A stretch of DNA of 64,000 nucleotides from Mucilaginibacter boryungensis (lineage in GTDB: Bacteria > Bacteroidota > Bacteroidia > Sphingobacteriales > Sphingobacteriaceae). The translations under genes and the position numbers were made by a program. The notes under the pieces were generated by a model, which ran no database searches, had not been told where the DNA came from, and saw only the letters and a list, made by a program, of their open reading frames with translations. The DNA lies in contig NZ_JADFFM010000001.1 of the NCBI RefSeq assembly GCF_015221995.1, positions 1,178,001 to 1,242,000 of the forward strand, written 5' to 3'. Numbering within the stretch: position 1 is the stretch's first letter; every line of letters begins with the position of its first letter. Positions 38,260-47,894 of this stretch are shown one piece after another.

Positions 38260-39813
38260 ATGAAAATGAGAAACACATTACTAGCATTGCCTGTATTGAC
38301 GATACTGCTATGCGCCGGATGCAAAAAATCATCAAGCGGCCTGTTAAACGAAAAAGCCGGGGCTGATCCAAACACACTTGGTGTCAGACGAAGTATGACA
38401 ACGGCAATAAGCGGAACTACTTATTATATCGATCCCACAGGGGATGATAATAATAGCGGAACAAGTTCGGCTACCCCATGGAAAACCATTAATAAAGTAA
38501 ATGCCCAAACTTTTTTACCTGGCGACCATATCCTGTTTAAGGCCGGCGGCGTCTGGTCGGGGAACATTGTGTTTTTAGGTTCAGGATCGGCTGGGAGCCC
38601 TATTGTCGTTGATCAGTATAGCACAGGCAATAAACCTGTTATTAATGGAGGGGGATTAGTAAACGGTTCTATTACACTTTTGGTCAATAACCAGTCATAC
38701 TGGGAAATTAATAATTTGGAGATTACAAATACTATTACAACAGGTCTGCATTATGCGGTTACAGGTATTAAAATAGGTAACTCCACCAGCAGTGTGGTCA
38801 GCCATGTATATGTAAAAAATTGTTACGTGCATGATGTTAATTCTACAGGTGTAGGAAATTCTAATTATAATAAAGGTACGGGCGGTATCATTGTATCAGG
38901 TTATTTTAATGATATTTTGGTGGATAGCTGCCATGTAGCCAACTGTCAGATAGAAGGGATCCGCACTACCTCCAGTTCGCCGCTTTCAACAAACGTGACT
39001 TTCTCAAATAATCTGATTGAAAATATCTACGGAGACGGCATAGTAATGAGCAGCGTTCAAAGTGGGGGCTTGATAACTGGCAACATTGTACATAATGCCT
39101 GTATAACCAATGCGGCGAATTTTGCCGGAATTTGGACTTACAATGAAAGTGGTACAGTTATCTCACATAATGAAGTATACGGGCTCACCGGCGGATTAAA
39201 TGACGGGCAAGCTTTTGATGCCGATATCAACACAAGCGGCGATATTTTTGAATATAACTACTCACATGATAATTACCGGGGGTTTATGTTATTTATGCCC
39301 AGTGCAAAAAACATTACCGTGCGTTATAATATTAGTGCCAACGATGCCAAAGGTGGAACAAAGGTGTTTAATTTTACGGCGACTGACGTTAACAACCAGC
39401 TTTATAACAACGTTTTTTATCTTACCAATAATATTACCTATTTCTTTCAAACCAAGTTTATCGGTTCGTTCACCAATAACATCATCAGCAGCACAGGTAC
39501 GGTAACTAATTTTTCACAAAACACAATGTCATCCGATGCGCGCTTTTTAAACAATTGTATTTATCCAAACGCGGTTATTCTCGCAAGCAACTGGAATGGG
39601 TGTTACCATTCCAACAACATATTTTTTGCACCGAAATTTACAAACCCAACGGCGTATGGTATAGGCCGAAATACAGCCACTGCATTTAGCCTGCAAAGCA
39701 CATCACCATGTATCGCTGCGGGATTAATTATTGCTAACAATGGTGGCTATGATTTCTTTAACACAGCTTTGTCAGCAAGCGGGAACCCTGATGTTGGCGC
39801 AATTAAATATTAA
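38260..39813 (+). CDS. Beta-helix surface lipoprotein
   Basis: This 517-residue protein has a lipobox ending at Cys21 (LLCAGCKK), so it should be a lipoprotein, perhaps surface-exposed. After a linker the mature part opens with TYYIDPTGDDNNSG, then PWKTINKVNAQTFLPGD and KAGGVWSGNIVF, closely parallel to the protein encoded at 32387. Short beta-helix turns follow (WEINNLEITN, VYVKNCYVHDVNS, VTFSNNLIENIYGDGIV). Lipid anchoring suggests a surface role, either binding or first cleavage of the glycan; no catalytic residues can be named. It is the first gene behind the second HTCS-type promoter. Confidence 0.85.
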   Translation: MKMRNTLLALPVLTILLCAGCKKSSSGLLNEKAGADPNTLGVRRSMTTAISGTTYYIDPTGDDNNSGTSSATPWKTINKVNAQTFLPGDHILFKAGGVWSGNIVFLGSGSAGSPIVVDQYSTGNKPVINGGGLVNGSITLLVNNQSYWEINNLEITNTITTGLHYAVTGIKIGNSTSSVVSHVYVKNCYVHDVNSTGVGNSNYNKGTGGIIVSGYFNDILVDSCHVANCQIEGIRTTSSSPLSTNVTFSNNLIENIYGDGIVMSSVQSGGLITGNIVHNACITNAANFAGIWTYNESGTVISHNEVYGLTGGLNDGQAFDADINTSGDIFEYNYSHDNYRGFMLFMPSAKNITVRYNISANDAKGGTKVFNFTATDVNNQLYNNVFYLTNNITYFFQTKFIGSFTNNIISSTGTVTNFSQNTMSSDARFLNNCIYPNAVILASNWNGCYHSNNIFFAPKFTNPTAYGIGRNTATAFSLQSTSPCIAAGLIIANNGGYDFFNTALSASGNPDVGAIKY

Positions 39814-39832
39814 AAAACTATCAAGATAGCAC

Positions 39833-39865
39833 ATCAACCCCTGACAACTATGTTTAGGGGTTGAT
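39833..39865 (+). terminator. Hairpin behind the beta-helix lipoprotein gene
   Basis: ATCAACCCCT (39833-39842) and AGGGGTTGAT (39856-39865) form a perfect 10-bp stem with a 13-base loop. The T tract behind it is short, so termination may be partial. Confidence 0.55.
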
Positions 39866-39998
39866 TTACCATTTCATAAATAAAGCCACTTTATGCAGGT
39901 ATCGGTTTACTGATTATACATACTGGATCGCTTTCAATGACAGTACGGAAATATTCCAGGTATAGTACTTAAGCCGGGCTAAGTATTTAAAAGTAAAC

Positions 39999-40006
39999 TA
40001 TATTTG
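39999..40006 (+). promoter_or_regulatory. -7 promoter box of the GH35 gene
   Basis: TATATTTG is an exact TAnnTTTG box 43 bases before the ATG at 40049. It overlaps the TTG that would give the longest frame (40004), which supports the later start. No HTCS-type repeat is visible upstream of it. Confidence 0.5.
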
Positions 40007-40048
40007 AATTACTATAATCCTTATAAACTAACCTATCTTAAACAATCG

Positions 40049-41857
40049 ATGAGTAAAGCCCTGTTGTTATTAATAATAATGCTATTCGGTTGCCTTACAT
40101 CCTTCGGGCAGCAAAAACATATCTTCAGTTTCAGCAAAAACGATTTTTTGCTTGATGGTAAATCGTTACAGATTATTAGCGGCGAGATGCATCCGGCCCG
40201 TATCCCATGTGAATACTGGCGCCAGCGCATCCGTATGGCCAAAGCAATGGGCTGTAATACTATTGCCGCTTATGTATTTTGGAATTACCACGAGGCTGCC
40301 CCCGGTGTATTTAACTTTAAAACGGGCAACCACAACATTGCCGAATTTATCCGTATTTGTAAAGAGGAAGGCATGTGGGTGATGTTAAGGCCAGGGCCTT
40401 ATGTTTGCGCCGAGTGGGATTTTGGTGGCCTGCCTACATGGCTGCTTAAAATACCCGATATTAAAATACGCTGTATGGACCCACGTTATATGGCCGCTGT
40501 AACCAGCTATATTACCCATTTAGCTTCCGAGGTCCGCCCATTGCTTTGCACTAACGGCGGCCCGATACTAATGACCCAGATTGAAAATGAATATGGCAGT
40601 TATGCCAACGATAAAACCTATTTACAAGCTCTCCGAAAACTATGGCTAAAGAACGGCATCCATGTCCCGTTTTACACTGCGGATGGCGCTACACCTTATA
40701 TGCTGGATGCTGGGAGTATTGCGGGTGCGGCGATTGGTTTAGATAGCGGCACCAGCGATGCTGATTTTGAACAAGCCGCAGCACAAAACCCTAATGTGCC
40801 AGCCTTCAGCAGTGAAACTTACCCAGGCTGGCTAACCCATTGGAAAGAGAGATGGGCCCGGCCTGATACCATCGGCTTAAAAAAAGAAGTCACTTATTTG
40901 CTGGAACATCACCGGTCATTTAATCTGTATGTAATTCATGGCGGTACCAACTTTGGATTTACGGCCGGCGCTAATGCTTTTTCGCCTACCCAATACCAGC
41001 CTGATATCACCAGTTATGATTATGACGCGCCTATTAACGAACAGGGACAGGCAACAGCAAAATACTATATGCTGCGCAGGCTTATCAGCAAATATGTAAA
41101 GTATAAAATACCCGAGGTGCCGCAGCCTGTTGAGGCTATAGAAATTCCTTCGATCACCTTAAAACCGCTAACCAGTATATGGCAGCAATTGCCCAGGCCA
41201 TTTCAGTCGGCACAGCCGGTGCCAATGGAGTATTACGGGCAAAACCAAGGCTTAATGCTGTATCGCACCAAACTAATAGGTCACAAAAAAGGCACACTCG
41301 CTATTACCGAACCTCATGATTATGCGTTGGTCTTTTTAAACGGTAAGTTTATTGATACCATCTATCGTGATGGCGGGAAATGGAGTGTTAAGCTGCCTGA
41401 AAGCTCAGTTAAAGACCCGGTGCTTGATATTTTGGTGGAGGGTATGGGGCACATTAACTTTGCCCAATACCTAATTGACCGGAAAGGGATAACCGATCGT
41501 GTTACCCTAAATGGCATGACTTTGATGAACTGGCAGATTTATCCACTGCCTATGACGGAGCCTTTCATCGCGCAACTAAAAACCGCACTACCTGCCGCAG
41601 GTAATCCCAAAGGCATGTTTTTTAAAGGCAACTTTTATTTGGCTAAAACCGGTGATACATATTTTGATATGAGCGGCTACAAGAAAGGTATTGTTTATAT
41701 AAATGGACATAACCTGGGCCGTTATTGGAATACAGGCCCCCAACAGCGCTTATATTGTCCGGCATCATGGCTTGAAAAAGGTAAAAATGAAATTATTGTA
41801 TTTGATTTTCATCAGGCGCAGGCTGCGGCAGTTGATGGTAAAACCCACCTGTATTAA
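40049..41857 (+). CDS. GH35 beta-galactosidase of locus 2, secreted
   Basis: From the ATG at 40049 this enzyme has 602 residues: a signal peptide (about 1-20), a GH35 TIM barrel and C-terminal beta-sandwich domains with YINGHNLGRYWNTGPQQ. The acid/base lies in QIENEYG (E181) and the nucleophile in FSSETYPGW (E256); GEMHPARIP near residue 46 is the family opening. The longer frame from TTG at 40004 starts inside a promoter box and would spoil the signal peptide. It should remove terminal beta-galactose. It is a paralogue of the GH35 at 1864 with the same architecture, not a recent copy. Confidence 0.94.
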   Translation: MSKALLLLIIMLFGCLTSFGQQKHIFSFSKNDFLLDGKSLQIISGEMHPARIPCEYWRQRIRMAKAMGCNTIAAYVFWNYHEAAPGVFNFKTGNHNIAEFIRICKEEGMWVMLRPGPYVCAEWDFGGLPTWLLKIPDIKIRCMDPRYMAAVTSYITHLASEVRPLLCTNGGPILMTQIENEYGSYANDKTYLQALRKLWLKNGIHVPFYTADGATPYMLDAGSIAGAAIGLDSGTSDADFEQAAAQNPNVPAFSSETYPGWLTHWKERWARPDTIGLKKEVTYLLEHHRSFNLYVIHGGTNFGFTAGANAFSPTQYQPDITSYDYDAPINEQGQATAKYYMLRRLISKYVKYKIPEVPQPVEAIEIPSITLKPLTSIWQQLPRPFQSAQPVPMEYYGQNQGLMLYRTKLIGHKKGTLAITEPHDYALVFLNGKFIDTIYRDGGKWSVKLPESSVKDPVLDILVEGMGHINFAQYLIDRKGITDRVTLNGMTLMNWQIYPLPMTEPFIAQLKTALPAAGNPKGMFFKGNFYLAKTGDTYFDMSGYKKGIVYINGHNLGRYWNTGPQQRLYCPASWLEKGKNEIIVFDFHQAQAAAVDGKTHLY

Positions 41858-42024
41858 TGCGTTATGGCATAAAAATTATCAGCGGCCAACCCGATATATT
41901 GAATTTTGAGGAATAATGATAAATTACCATAGTACAAACCAAAGGAGATCCGAATTACGTCCGTGCATTCAGCCGTGTGTATGGGTATATGTTTTAAATT
42001 AATAATGTAATAACAAACAAACTA

Positions 42025-43374
42025 ATGGAAAGAAGAGAATTTATACATGTAGGTGCGCTTGCTGCCGCAAGCTTTACTATTTTACCTTCGGGTAGCCTTT
42101 TCGGGGCTGATAGAGGTAAAGTACGATTGGGTTATATCGGGGTGGGCGCAAGGGGAATGAGCCACATAGCTGAAGGCCTGTTGCGGGATGATGTAGAGAT
42201 TGTAGCTATTTGCGATACACAGGAAAGATCATTGAAAATTTGCCGCGAACGTATTGCTAAAAGCGGTAAACCAGCCGCTAAAGAATATACCGGCGGCACT
42301 GATGCGTATAAAAGCCTACTGGAACGGAAAGACATTGATGCCGTAATCATTGCTACTCCCTGGCAGTTTCATCATCCGCAAGCTATTGATGCCATGAAAG
42401 CGGGTAAATATGTAGGCTGCGAAGTGATTGCCGGCCTAACCGTACAGGAGCATTGGGATTTGGTAAACACATCCGAAAAAACGGGGATACCTTACATGAC
42501 ACTGGAGAATGTATGCTATCGCCGTGATGTAATGGCCGCATTAAATATGGTGCGGCAGGGCGTGTTTGGCGAATTGACACATTTGGAAGGTGGCTATCAA
42601 CATAACCTGCGTAATGTGTTGTTTAATAATGGCAAGCAGTATTACGGCGGTGGTGTAGAGTTTGGCCCAAAAGCGATAAGCGAGGCCCAATGGCGTACGC
42701 AATTCAATATCGACCGCGATGGCGATTTGTACCCTACCCATGGCGTAGGCCCGGTTATGCATTATGCTGATATTAATGCCGGTAACCGCTTTACTAACCT
42801 GGTATCTTTCAGCTCGAAGGCACGTGGCCTTGCAGCTTATGTAGAAGGGCAGTCACCAGGTCACCCTAATGCTAAGATCAACTATAAAAATGGTGATGTT
42901 GTGCAAACCATGCTTAATTGCGCCAATGGCGAAACAGTAATGATAACGCATGATACGCACCTGCCAAGGCCATATTCTTTGGGTTTTCGCGTGCAGGGCA
43001 CGAAAGGCCTTTGGATGGATGTAAACCAAAGTGTTTATATTGAAGGTAAATCAAAAAAAAATGACGTTTGGGACCCGGCGCAGGAGTGGTTTGATAAATA
43101 TGATCATCCCTTGTGGAAGAAATATGAAAAAGAAGCCTCAGGTGCCGGCCACGGCGGAATGGACTGGTTTGTGTTTAACGGCTTTATCCAATCGGTAAAA
43201 GAAAAAAAGCAAACACCGATTGATGTGTATGATTCGGTTACCATGAGTGTTATCGGGCCATTGTCGCTACAGTCTATTAAAGAGGGGAACAAACCGCAGG
43301 AATTCCCTGACTTTACCAAAGGTAAATGGAAAACACGAAAAAATACTTTTGCGTTAGATGACAGCGGCTTCTGA
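42025..43374 (+). CDS. Gfo/Idh/MocA-fold protein, GH109-like
   Basis: This 449-residue protein has a twin-arginine signal (ERREFIHVGALAAASF), an NAD-binding Rossmann start LGYIGVGARGMSH (about 35-47), and then ATPWQFHHPQAIDAMKAGKY and GCEVIAGLTVQEHWDLV followed by LENVCYRRDV. These motifs match the GH109 group, which hydrolyses alpha-N-acetylgalactosamine by an NAD-dependent oxidation-elimination mechanism. Related oxidoreductases of unknown substrate share the fold, so GH109 is likely but not proven. Tat export fits a folded, cofactor-loaded periplasmic enzyme. Context (GH20, GH29, sulfatase) supports action on a HexNAc-containing glycan. Confidence 0.85.
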   Translation: MERREFIHVGALAAASFTILPSGSLFGADRGKVRLGYIGVGARGMSHIAEGLLRDDVEIVAICDTQERSLKICRERIAKSGKPAAKEYTGGTDAYKSLLERKDIDAVIIATPWQFHHPQAIDAMKAGKYVGCEVIAGLTVQEHWDLVNTSEKTGIPYMTLENVCYRRDVMAALNMVRQGVFGELTHLEGGYQHNLRNVLFNNGKQYYGGGVEFGPKAISEAQWRTQFNIDRDGDLYPTHGVGPVMHYADINAGNRFTNLVSFSSKARGLAAYVEGQSPGHPNAKINYKNGDVVQTMLNCANGETVMITHDTHLPRPYSLGFRVQGTKGLWMDVNQSVYIEGKSKKNDVWDPAQEWFDKYDHPLWKKYEKEASGAGHGGMDWFVFNGFIQSVKEKKQTPIDVYDSVTMSVIGPLSLQSIKEGNKPQEFPDFTKGKWKTRKNTFALDDSGF

Positions 43375-43620
43375 TCGTATGGTGCCAAAAATGGTTAAAT
43401 ATAGATTAAGTTAATCACAATCGGCTAACTCATGTGACTAAAAGCCAACTCATGAACACGCTGCTAAATGATCAATCATCCTATAAAATCGTTTATAATT
43501 AGGAATGAAATAAAGTGATTTTACTGCGTGCTAAGCCGCTTGCTTTGGTGACCAATACCTGATGCAACAGCAGATACATTAGTGAAAATTGATAAGAAAT
43601 ATTTATTAAAAAACGACGCT

Positions 43621-45075
43621 GTGAAACTAAAAATAGCCTGGTGCCTTTGGTGCTTGTTTGCCGTAAACTCCGGCATTTTTGCCCAAAACAAAATATCAGG
43701 TCGTCCCAATGTTATAATTATTAATATGGATGATATGGGTTATGGCGATACAGAACCTTACGGCATGACGGGTATTCCAACGCCTAACTTTAACAAGGCG
43801 GCCAAAGAGGGGATGCGCTTTACCCACTTTAATGTTGCCCAGGCTGTATGCAGCCCATCGAGGGCGGCACTGTTAACAGGTTGTTACCCCAATCGTTTGG
43901 GCTTGCATAACGCATTGATGCCATGGTCTGAAATTGCCTTAAATCCGGCCGAAGAAACTATTCCGTCCTTATTGAAGCAATCGGGTTATGTAACCGGCAT
44001 GTTGGGTAAATGGCACTTAGGTTCCAGGCCGCCTTTTCTGCCTGTTCATTTTGGGTTTGATAGTTTTTACGGTATCCCATACTCGCATGATATTTGGCCG
44101 GTGGATTATGATGGTTCGCCAGCTAAGCCTGGCAGTCCGCAAAGTAAATACCCCCCACTGCCTATTTATGATGGCGATAAAATAGTGGGTTATAACCTTA
44201 CGCTTGATGACCAGGCCAAACTAACAGGCACTTTTACTTCCAAAGCAGTTGAGTTTATAAAAGCCAACCAGGCTAAGCCATTCTTTTTATACCTAGCTCA
44301 GCCCATGCCGCACGTACCCCTGGCCACCTCGGCCCGTTTTAAAGGTAAAAGCGAAGTGGGCCTGTTTGGTGATGTAATTATGGAGCTGGATTGGTCGTTA
44401 GGTGAAATTATGCGCACATTGGAGAAGTATCGCCTTACAAACAACACGCTGCTAATTATTACCAGTGATAATGGCCCCTGGCTGCGTTTTGGTGATAATG
44501 CAGGTTCATCGGGTGGTTTACGTGAGGGTAAAGGTACCGCCTGGGACGGTGGCACGCGCGTACCTTGTATTATCCGCTGGCCAGGCAGGGTAGAAGCTGG
44601 AGGTGTTAATAGCCACCTGCTTACTAATATGGACCTGCTACCAACTATTATGCACATTACTAAAAGCCCGATGCCCAAAAACAAGATTGATGGATTAGAC
44701 TTTGCCGATATGTTATTGGGCAAATCAGACATAGACGTACGAAAGGTATTTTATTATTATTATGATGTAAACAGCTTAAAAGCTGTGAGGTACAAAAACT
44801 GGAAGCTAGTATTGCCGCACACTTCACAAACTTATGCGGCCCTCCATGGTAAAGACGGTGCGCCGGGCCCCGCGCCAAGCGTGAATGTAAAAACCGCGCT
44901 TTATGATCTGGCACACGATCCGGGCGAAACCTACGATGTGCAAATTCTGCACCCAGATATAGTTCAAAAGATAATGTCCTTTGTGCAGGAGGCCCGGACC
45001 GATTTAGGCGATGATTTAACGCACAACGAAGGCAAAAACCGGCGGCAACCCGGCAAACCAATATCCGATAAATGA
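43621..45075 (+). CDS. S1 family sulfatase, secreted
   Basis: From the GTG at 43621 this protein has 484 residues and a good signal peptide (about 1-22, ending GIFAQ). A GTG at 43582 would add 13 polar residues before it and is less likely. The metal-binding start NVIIINMDDMGYGD (30-43) and the CSPSRAALLTG motif (77-87) are intact; Cys77 would be converted to formylglycine. GKWHLG follows at about 129. The enzyme removes sulfate esters from its glycan, exact position unknown. Its stop overlaps the GH20 start by four bases (ATGA), tying desulfation to hexosaminidase action. A formylglycine-generating enzyme is not in the window. Confidence 0.93.
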   Translation: MKLKIAWCLWCLFAVNSGIFAQNKISGRPNVIIINMDDMGYGDTEPYGMTGIPTPNFNKAAKEGMRFTHFNVAQAVCSPSRAALLTGCYPNRLGLHNALMPWSEIALNPAEETIPSLLKQSGYVTGMLGKWHLGSRPPFLPVHFGFDSFYGIPYSHDIWPVDYDGSPAKPGSPQSKYPPLPIYDGDKIVGYNLTLDDQAKLTGTFTSKAVEFIKANQAKPFFLYLAQPMPHVPLATSARFKGKSEVGLFGDVIMELDWSLGEIMRTLEKYRLTNNTLLIITSDNGPWLRFGDNAGSSGGLREGKGTAWDGGTRVPCIIRWPGRVEAGGVNSHLLTNMDLLPTIMHITKSPMPKNKIDGLDFADMLLGKSDIDVRKVFYYYYDVNSLKAVRYKNWKLVLPHTSQTYAALHGKDGAPGPAPSVNVKTALYDLAHDPGETYDVQILHPDIVQKIMSFVQEARTDLGDDLTHNEGKNRRQPGKPISDK

Positions 45076-46658
45076 AAAAAATAACTATCTGTCTCACTTT
45101 ATTGCTGGGCGCATTATTAGGCAAGGCTCAGCAAAATTGCCCCATTATCCCTAAACCTGTTACAGCCATAAAGCAAACCGGTGAATTTGTAATTAAGCGT
45201 AACATGGGTATATTAATATCCGCCAAAGTTTTAGATACGGCAGCAACGTATCTGCAAAAGGAACTACAGCACTTGAACAAGTTAAATTTAGCAATAAGCA
45301 GAAAGGCTGCCACCTCAGGTATAAAGTTAATGTTAGATAATACCATCAGGGGAAGTGAGGGCTATCGCTTAAAAATGACTACTACAAGCGTAATGATCAG
45401 CGGTAGTACTACACATGGTGTATTTAATGGTGTAATCTCTTTTTTACAATTGGTAACCCTTAGCAAATCAGCCCTGGCCGTAGACTGCTGGGATATTACC
45501 GATGCGCCTAATTATGCATGGCGGGGAGTAATGCTCGATGAATCGCGGCATTTTATGGGTAAAGAAAAGGTTAAACAACTGCTGGATTGGATGGCCTTTT
45601 ATAAGTTGAACCATTTTCACTGGCATCTTACCGATGAGCCGGCCTGGCGGTTGGAAATTAAGCGTTACCCCAAATTAGCTTTGATTGGCGGAATGGGCAG
45701 CACTACAAATAAAAACGATCCTGCCAAATATTATACACAGCAGGAAGTTTCCGAAATAATCAATTATGCGGCGGAAAGGCACATTGTCGTAATCCCTGAA
45801 ATTGATATGCCAGGCCATGCCACAGCGGCTAATAGGGCCTACCCTGAATATAGCGGCGGCGGTTCGCCGGGACATCCTGATTTTACCTTTAATCCGGGCA
45901 ACATGGCAACTTATACCTACCTGGCAAATATCTTAAAAGAAACTATCGCACTTTTCCCTTCAGGAATGATCCATATGGGTGGCGACGAGGTGAGTATTGG
46001 TAATGAAAAATGGAAAACCGATGCAGGGATTGCTTCTTTAATGCAACAGCAGAAACTGAGTACACTGTCAGAGGTGGAACATTATTTTATGAAACGGATG
46101 GCAGATTCTGTTTATCGGGCGCACGCCAAACTATTAGTTTGGGACGAAATGGCCAACGCAGGTTTACCCGTAGATAGTACTATTATATTTTGGTGGCGTC
46201 ATGATAAGCCCGGACAGTTAAGACTGGCCTTAAGCAAAGGGTACCCAACAGTAGTTTGCCCGCGTTTGCCTTTTTATTATGATTTTGTACAGGACAGCAC
46301 CCATAAAAATGGCCGTAAATGGAATAACAAATTATACAACAGTCTGCAGGATGTATATAGTTTCAGTTTAACTGAAATGAATTTAACACAGTCGGAGCTT
46401 AATAACGTTTTAGGTATCCAGGCCAACCTGTGGACAGAAACAGTAGCTACCGCAAAACGCATGGATTATTTATTATTTCCCCGCATTACCGCATTGGCCG
46501 AGGCCGCTTGGACTGCCCCAGCCAACAAAGCTTGGCCTGATTTTATGAGCCGTCTTAAATTTAATTTAGGGTTATATGATAAGGCGGGTTTGTATTACTA
46601 TGATCCTTTTATACCTGTGGCACACCCCGAGCCCATCAAACAAGCGGGAGGCAGGTAA
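45072..46658 (+). CDS. GH20 beta-N-acetylhexosaminidase, secreted
   Basis: This 528-residue protein has a signal peptide (about 1-20), the GH20 N-terminal alpha/beta domain (about 24-140) and the TIM barrel. RGVMLDESRHFMG (151-163), HWHLTDEPAWRLEI (183-196), PEIDMPGHATAA and the catalytic pair in HMGGDEV (D305, E306) are all present. It removes terminal beta-GlcNAc or beta-GalNAc. Translation is coupled to the sulfatase by an ATGA overlap. It is the last gene of locus 2; the LacI regulator of locus 3 starts about 200 bases later with its own promoter. Confidence 0.95.
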   Translation: MKKITICLTLLLGALLGKAQQNCPIIPKPVTAIKQTGEFVIKRNMGILISAKVLDTAATYLQKELQHLNKLNLAISRKAATSGIKLMLDNTIRGSEGYRLKMTTTSVMISGSTTHGVFNGVISFLQLVTLSKSALAVDCWDITDAPNYAWRGVMLDESRHFMGKEKVKQLLDWMAFYKLNHFHWHLTDEPAWRLEIKRYPKLALIGGMGSTTNKNDPAKYYTQQEVSEIINYAAERHIVVIPEIDMPGHATAANRAYPEYSGGGSPGHPDFTFNPGNMATYTYLANILKETIALFPSGMIHMGGDEVSIGNEKWKTDAGIASLMQQQKLSTLSEVEHYFMKRMADSVYRAHAKLLVWDEMANAGLPVDSTIIFWWRHDKPGQLRLALSKGYPTVVCPRLPFYYDFVQDSTHKNGRKWNNKLYNSLQDVYSFSLTEMNLTQSELNNVLGIQANLWTETVATAKRMDYLLFPRITALAEAAWTAPANKAWPDFMSRLKFNLGLYDKAGLYYYDPFIPVAHPEPIKQAGGR

Positions 46659-46808
46659 CTAAGTTTATCTACCAATATTCATTCGTTGGTCGCTAATTTT
46701 GTTTAATCATTCTAATCCACTTGTCCTTAGCTATGGTTGTAATTGAGTGTGAAAAAACCAATCGGCCTAATTATGGAATTATAAAAAAGCTGTTGTTTAC
46801 TTTTTATT

Positions 46809-46834
46809 TATATTTGACGATGATTGCGTAGTCA
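46809..46834 (+). promoter_or_regulatory. Promoter and auto-operator of the LacI-type gene
   Basis: TATATTTG (46809-46816) is an exact -7 box, and TGATTGCGTAGTCA (46821-46834), a variant of the TGAATACGTATTCA palindrome, begins five bases later. The arrangement is nearly identical to that at 48204-48230. Repressor bound here would cover the transcription start, so autorepression is likely. Confidence 0.6.
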
Positions 46835-46859
46835 AACAAAAAATAACAAGCAGGAAGTT

Positions 46860-47861
46860 TTGAAAAAGAATTATACATCACAAGATGTTGCGGAAGTTGC
46901 GGGTGTTTCGCAATCAACCGTTTCCAGGGTTTTTGCCGGTAACACAAATGTGTCTGATAAAAAACGCAAAAAGATATTGGAAGTGGCAGAGCAACTGGAC
47001 TACAAACCTAATGCACAAGCCAGAAGTCTGATTACGCGGAAAACCATGATGGTGGGAATCATTATGCGTAATATGCGCGACCCTTTTTATTCTGCTGTTC
47101 TCGAAATATTTCACACCCGTTTATCACCATTAGGCTATCAGCTAATTTTTATCAATTCAGAAAATGAAGAGATCCAGGAATCTGAAATAGCTAAGCTATT
47201 GGAATATAATGTTGAAGGGGTAATTGTCACAGATGCGCTGTTATCCCCAGCAGCTGCAAAAAAGCTAAAGCGGTATGATATTGTTTCTATATTATTTAAC
47301 CGTTACACAGAGAACTTGGACAGTAGCGCAGTTTATTGTGATAACTATCTTGCTGCAAAGCAAATTGCTACTTATTTGGTTGAACAGGGGCACAAATCGT
47401 TTGCTTTTATTTCAGGTCCGGCACACACGTCTACCACAATTGACCGGTTGAAGGGATTTAAAGAGGTTTTAAATGAGCGTAACATAACCGACTTGATTAT
47501 AGAATCGGGTACTTATACTTATGAGAGTGGATTTAAAGCTGCACAGGAACTGGTTATGCGCAATAAAAACATTGATTGCATTTTTTGCGGGAGCGATATT
47601 ATTGCATTGGGTGTTATGGATGCTGTAAGACTGGTGGGGCTAAAAATACCGGAAGATATATCTGTAGTAGGTTTTGATAATATCAGGATGTTAGGATGGG
47701 TGCCTTACCCGCTTACTACGTGGGAGCAACCACTGGAAGATATGGTTACTAGTACAGTTGATTTGCTTATAAAAGAAATTAATGATAAAAACGCTAAACC
47801 ACAAGTAATAGTTATGAAGGGGCATTTAGTTATCAGAAACACCGTAAAAACTAAATCATAG
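46860..47861 (+). CDS. LacI-family transcriptional regulator
   Basis: The N-terminal helix-turn-helix reads YTSQDVAEVAGVSQSTVSRVFAG, in two parts around residues 5-27, and is followed by the hinge-type YKPNAQARSL and a periplasmic-binding-protein-like effector domain with GFDNIRMLGWVPYPLTTWEQP. I choose TTG at 46860 (333 residues) because AGGAAG lies just before it. The longer frame starts with TTG at 46824, inside the operator and next to the transcription start. Five operator-like palindromes at its own promoter and upstream of 48509 and 59503 mark it as the local regulator of locus 3. The effector is probably L-fucose, D-arabinose or a pathway intermediate. Confidence 0.9.
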   Translation: MKKNYTSQDVAEVAGVSQSTVSRVFAGNTNVSDKKRKKILEVAEQLDYKPNAQARSLITRKTMMVGIIMRNMRDPFYSAVLEIFHTRLSPLGYQLIFINSENEEIQESEIAKLLEYNVEGVIVTDALLSPAAAKKLKRYDIVSILFNRYTENLDSSAVYCDNYLAAKQIATYLVEQGHKSFAFISGPAHTSTTIDRLKGFKEVLNERNITDLIIESGTYTYESGFKAAQELVMRNKNIDCIFCGSDIIALGVMDAVRLVGLKIPEDISVVGFDNIRMLGWVPYPLTTWEQPLEDMVTSTVDLLIKEINDKNAKPQVIVMKGHLVIRNTVKTKS

Positions 47862-47874
47862 CTATCCTGTCTGT

Positions 47875-47894
47875 GGTTATGATATATCATAACC
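47875..47894. repeat. Perfect 20-bp palindrome behind the LacI-type gene
   Basis: GGTTATGATA and TATCATAACC abut to form a 20-base perfect palindrome 14 bases after the stop codon. No T run follows. It could be a weak terminator or a protein-binding site. It is unlike the LacI-type operators. Confidence 0.45.

Noticed and set aside
44660-45124. A 154-codon minus-strand frame across the sulfatase/GH20 junction
   Set aside because: Both plus-strand genes are well supported and joined by an ATGA overlap; the minus frame has no family motif.
46824-46859. Longer N-terminus of the LacI-type regulator from TTG at 46824
   Set aside because: That codon lies inside the operator and at the expected transcription start; TTG at 46860 has an AGGAAG ribosome-binding site and a normal family N-terminus.
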